Positions 60,152 through 64,000 of a stretch of 64,000 nt of DNA are shown in pieces. The position numbers and the translations under genes are program-made. Below the pieces are notes generated by a model. It had not been told where the DNA came from. It saw only the letters and a list, made by a program, of their open reading frames with translations, and ran no database searches. The DNA comes from Tetrahymena elliotti 4EA (taxonomy: Eukaryota > Ciliophora > Oligohymenophorea > Hymenostomatida > Tetrahymenidae): the NCBI GenBank assembly GCA_000231825.2, contig JH720316.1, forward strand, positions 63,497 to 127,496, in the 5' to 3' direction. Position 1 is the stretch's first letter, and each line of letters begins with the position of its first letter.

Positions 60152-63100
60152 ATGGGACCTATTTATCCATATAAAAAGATAAAAGATGAAATTAAATGTG
60201 ATCATTATTTCACTGACTTGCAAGAAGTGATTATTTTAATCCACTATTTAAAATAATTTTTTCTTTAAAAAATAGTTTGTAAACTCTAGATTGATAGACC
60301 ATTAAAGAATCAATATTAAATTTGCGTCAATATTTAAAGATATTTACCTTTAAATTCAATATAAAGCTTTCTTATAAATCATTTCCCTAAATTTCAGAAA
60401 AATTAAAAAAATAACTTTGATTTAAACATTTAAAATGACATTATTTATTTATAAATTAATTTTTATTTATACTTAAACATTAGAAATTAGCCATTTGAGA
60501 ACCAAAATTTTAGTGATTTCTTTGATGCATTATAGAAATGCAATAAGCTTTCTACACTTATTTTAGACATGGAGTAAATATTAGCCTCCTTTCTATCTTT
60601 TTAAAAAAATATATTTACATTGCTTTTTAAATATCACATTTAATAGAAATTGCTAGCTTGATCCAATAAATACTGCTAAATTTGGCAAATGCTTTGAAAA
60701 TTTAACTGATATTTAAACTTTGACCCTAGATATATAGTATTTATAATTATAATTTAATTAATTTTTAAAAATATTTAATAATAAAATTAATTTAACTTTT
60801 ACCTTTATAAAATTATTTTTAATTGAAACAAAAATTTTTATTTATAAAAAGGGGAAACTTTATCAATAACACAGGAATTACTGAAATAGCCAAATCCTTA
60901 GAAAATTGTTTTAATATCTCCTTATTAAAACTTTTCTTAATGTAAAATAGTTGTTATGTTATTTCTTTCTAAAGGATAATTCTATTTAATCTTGTTGTTG
61001 ATAAAGAATTAAAGTTTTTAATATATTTAAAAAGATAGATTAGCATATCAGAGCATGGAGCAACACAATTAGGGCTTTCTTTGGGAAAATTAACTAAATT
61101 AGAGTCTCTAGAAATTTAACTTTTGTAAACATAATTTTGAGGAATATTTAAAAATTTTGAAATAGTTTTAGCATTCAAATAATTGCTATTGATTTTTAAA
61201 ATATTTTTAATAAATTGTAAAATTCCCACTTTTATAAGGTTGAAAATTTCATTTACTACTTATTTTATTTTTTAATCTCCTTTTTATAAAAAATGACTAT
61301 GCAAATTATTGAAATTGGAACAATTCTTGGGTGCTTTTAAACCCTATTTTACTCTTAAATTTTTTTAGAAAACATTACATTAAATAATTTATTAAGATAT
61401 AATTATTTCTCCTATTATTCTATTTTTACAACATTAGTGGAAATAACTTAAATGATGAAGGACTTTGTAGCTTATGTAGCCATTTGGAAAATTTCAAAGA
61501 TCTTAAAACTTTAATCATAGGTATTAGGTAGATAAAAATGATAGTTTTTAAATATTTATTCAGAAGAAAAGCAAATTAAAATTAATAAATTTTAATATCA
61601 ATAACTTTCATCTTGAAATAATTTTTTAAAGTATTAAAAATATTTTTTCTTCTATTAAAATAAATTTATTGAAAAAAAGTAAAAATGGTTTTACTAATAT
61701 TGGAGCATCAGCTCTTGGATCTGATTTGTCATATTGTTCTAATCTTTAAACTTTAGAAATAGATATGAGGTAAATTATTTTCATAAATAACTTCCGAGTA
61801 AATCTTTGTAAAAAGAATAAGAATTTAACAATAAAATATTATTTAAAACTGATTACAAAGTTTATATTCCTTGTGTTTTGATAATATTATATAAGAGAAA
61901 ACAAAATTTAATCATAAGGGATCACTGATATTGCAACAAATTTGGCAAAATGCAAAAATCTTTCTAAACTAAACATCGATATGGCGTAATAAATAAATTT
62001 TTGCTGTTAACAATAAAAAAATACTTAAAGATAAATTTTATTTAACAAACAAAATAATTTAAATTTAATTAATTATTTAGAAAAAATTTAATTGGTTACT
62101 ATGGCTTTAAGAATTTATGCTCTAAATTAAAATACTGGACAAGCTTGTAAGAATTGACTATTAATTTAGAGTAAATTATTTCATAATATTCATTAATCAT
62201 ATATTGATTCAATAAAATACAATTCTTTTAAACACAAATGAATAGGTCAAACAATTTTATTGATGATATGGAACATGAACCTTTTGATTGTGTTTAAACT
62301 AGCAATCTTAAGAAGTTAATACTTAACTTAAGGTAATAAAATGAAAAAAGGTTTTTAATTTTATTAGATTGAAGTAATTTTTTATTAAAAATATAAAACT
62401 AGATCAGTCAGACTAAATACTTAAATCATCTCAAATTTCTGTTCCTTCTTAGCAAGTATTAACAGCCTATTATATTTATCTCTTTAATTAAGGTATTAAT
62501 AAACTTTTATATAGCTAAATTTTTTAACTTTCATAATAAAAAGATTTTTTAGTTTTTAAAGTTATGAAGATATCCCTTAGTATTATTTGTTCCCAAAAAA
62601 ATAATTGTTCTTTCCCAGTTAAAATATATGAATATATTTATTTTGAATTAAAAAATTTTTATATAAATATCAATTATAATAGAATCAGTCAAATTTTTAG
62701 TTTTGACTTTTTTAAAAAAAATTTATGATAAAAAAAATAAAAACCAATTATATCTAAGTAATATTATTATTTATTTAGTCAAGGCAGTAACTATTAAAGG
62801 TTTTGCACAGTAATTTTAAAAAATAAATAATATTTAATTAGAAAATTATTTATTTTAAAGGAAATTAAATAAATATTATTTAAAAAGTGGAAATGATGTT
62901 ACAGATGATGTTGTTTTGATATTAGCTTCAAATTTATAGAACTTCATTAATATTGAAAGTCTCAAGCTAGAAATTAGGTACTTATTTATTTAATAATATA
63001 AATTTTTCAAAATGATTACTAATTTTAAAAAGTTAAGGTAAGATAAATCAAAGAGATCAAGTCTTTAATAGTTTTGGATTAAATCTAACAAAATGTGTCA

Positions 63101-63781
63101 ATCTCAAAAAATTATAATTACAATTTGAGTAAATTAAATAATAAATTAAGATTTAATTTAAGAATAGAAATAATTAATTAATAATCTATTATTACATTTT
63201 GTTAAATAAAATAGTAGAATGTTAGATGATAATACATTATCAAATTTAAGTTCTTATTTAACTAAATTGACTAATCTCAAGCTTTTTTCACTCATTCTTA
63301 AGTTAGCTAAATTATTCAAAGTATTCTCTAATAATTTTTAAATAAATTTAAATTTAGAGATAGTTATGTATCTAGCAAGGGTCTTAATGATTTAGGGCAG
63401 TATTTAATTAAAGCAGTTAATTTGAAAGGCTTAATACTTCATTTTTTGTAATTATTTAATTCAACAAATTTAGATTAAGTTGAGCTTCTAAACTAAAGTT
63501 TGCATTTTAGAAGAGTTTTTTCTTGGAAAATATACACATTATCTTTCATTATTTAAATTTTGTTTTTTAAAAACAGCCACAACTTTAGTTTAACTGAAGA
63601 AATGTATTATAAATTGATCTAAGATTTGGAAATGTGCAAAGATCTTTAATATTTCATTTTCGAACTGATCGGTATAGACTACAGATTCTAATCAAAAATA
63701 GATAAGAAGGTTATGAAATTCTAAAAGTTAGTTAACTTTAATCATGTGGTTTCATGTTTTCTTGTTCCTTAGCTTTTTTGA
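60152..63781 (+). CDS. LRR repeat protein L4 (second subfamily)
   Basis: Exons: 60152-60325 (ATG, 58 codons, MGPIYPYKKIKDEIKCDHYF...), 60491-60573, 60647-60736, 60852-60941, 61035-61124, 61438-61527, 61680-61769, 61896-61985, 62081-62170, 62246-62332, 62403-62492, 62888-62977, 63033-63128, 63218-63301, 63358-63447, 63577-63671, 63702-63781 (TGA 63779-63781). The sum is 1599 nt, exactly 533 codons. The first intron is phase 0, internal ones phase 2, the last phase 1. Exon 1 and exon 2 have the same lengths as in L3 (174 and 83 nt). Each middle exon is one RNI-like repeat of about 30 residues. Relative to L3, this gene has fewer repeats; a decayed repeat is visible at about 61300 in an intron. 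It is a cytoplasmic-type protein-binding solenoid of unknown partner. Confidence 0.85.
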
Positions 63782-64000
63782 ATGATTAAAGACATCAGCA
63801 AAAATAGTTATTTTAATTTTCTAAGGACTAACTTATTTTCTTATTCAAATTTTTTATGTTTGAGTATCTGTATTTTTTAAATTGGTATTTTTATGAATTT
63901 AAATTATCAACCTTTAGCATAAATAGTTAATAATTTGTGTTCAATTTTAAATAAAACAAAGCCCCTTTTATATTTTATGTCTTTTTTTAATTTTTAAGTA
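63782..64000. other. L4 3' flank
   Basis: AT-rich sequence resembling the flank after the truncated copy at 57900-58140, so the duplicated block extends beyond the stop codon. Confidence 0.4.

Noticed and set aside
1..64000. tRNA, rRNA or other RNA genes
   Set aside because: No cloverleaf-like or conserved G/C-containing segments were recognised on either strand; a covariance-model scan would be needed to be sure.

Overview
The window reads as nuclear DNA of a Tetrahymena-like ciliate. It is extremely AT-rich. Every long reading frame uses TAA and TAG as sense codons (glutamine) and ends in TGA, and genes are cut by many short AT-rich GT..AG introns. Standard-code open frames are therefore mostly fragments or shadows. 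No RNA genes or CRISPR were seen. All gene models below were assembled by eye from splice signals, reading frame and repeat periodicity.

Region by region: (1) 44-782 is the end of a coiled-coil ORF. (2) About 790-6030 is the most unusual part: about 71 AG|exon|GT units, nearly all with exons of exactly 3 nt (a few 6, 9 or 12), separated by introns of mostly 50-100 nt. Joined together, the micro-exons give one frame with no TGA until the last unit, with every intron in phase 2. This looks like a gene delivered about one codon per exon. (3) 6190-8321 holds two decayed Tc1/mariner elements. (4) 8766-13810 (+) and 20700-25424 (-) are two related leucine-rich-repeat (RNI-like) genes with one 30-residue repeat per 90-nt exon. 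(5) 14969-19957 (+) is a membrane hybrid histidine kinase with PAS-like, HisKA, HATPase and receiver domains. (6) 25829-51936 (-) is a tandem family of K+ channels with a cyclic-nucleotide-binding domain and a CCHC zinc knuckle. Four copies look full length (K1, K2, K4, K5); one is 5'-truncated (K3) and one is only a 3' fragment. (7) 52610-63781 (+) has two more LRR genes from a second subfamily, with a truncated LRR fragment, a small G-rich inverted-repeat element and a RING-finger remnant between them.

The kinase and channels are signalling proteins of the large expanded families known in ciliates. The LRR and channel families show repeated local duplication followed by truncation. The LRR genes and the micro-exon gene share one architectural habit: symmetric phase-2 exons whose lengths are multiples of three, so units can be added or lost without breaking the frame.
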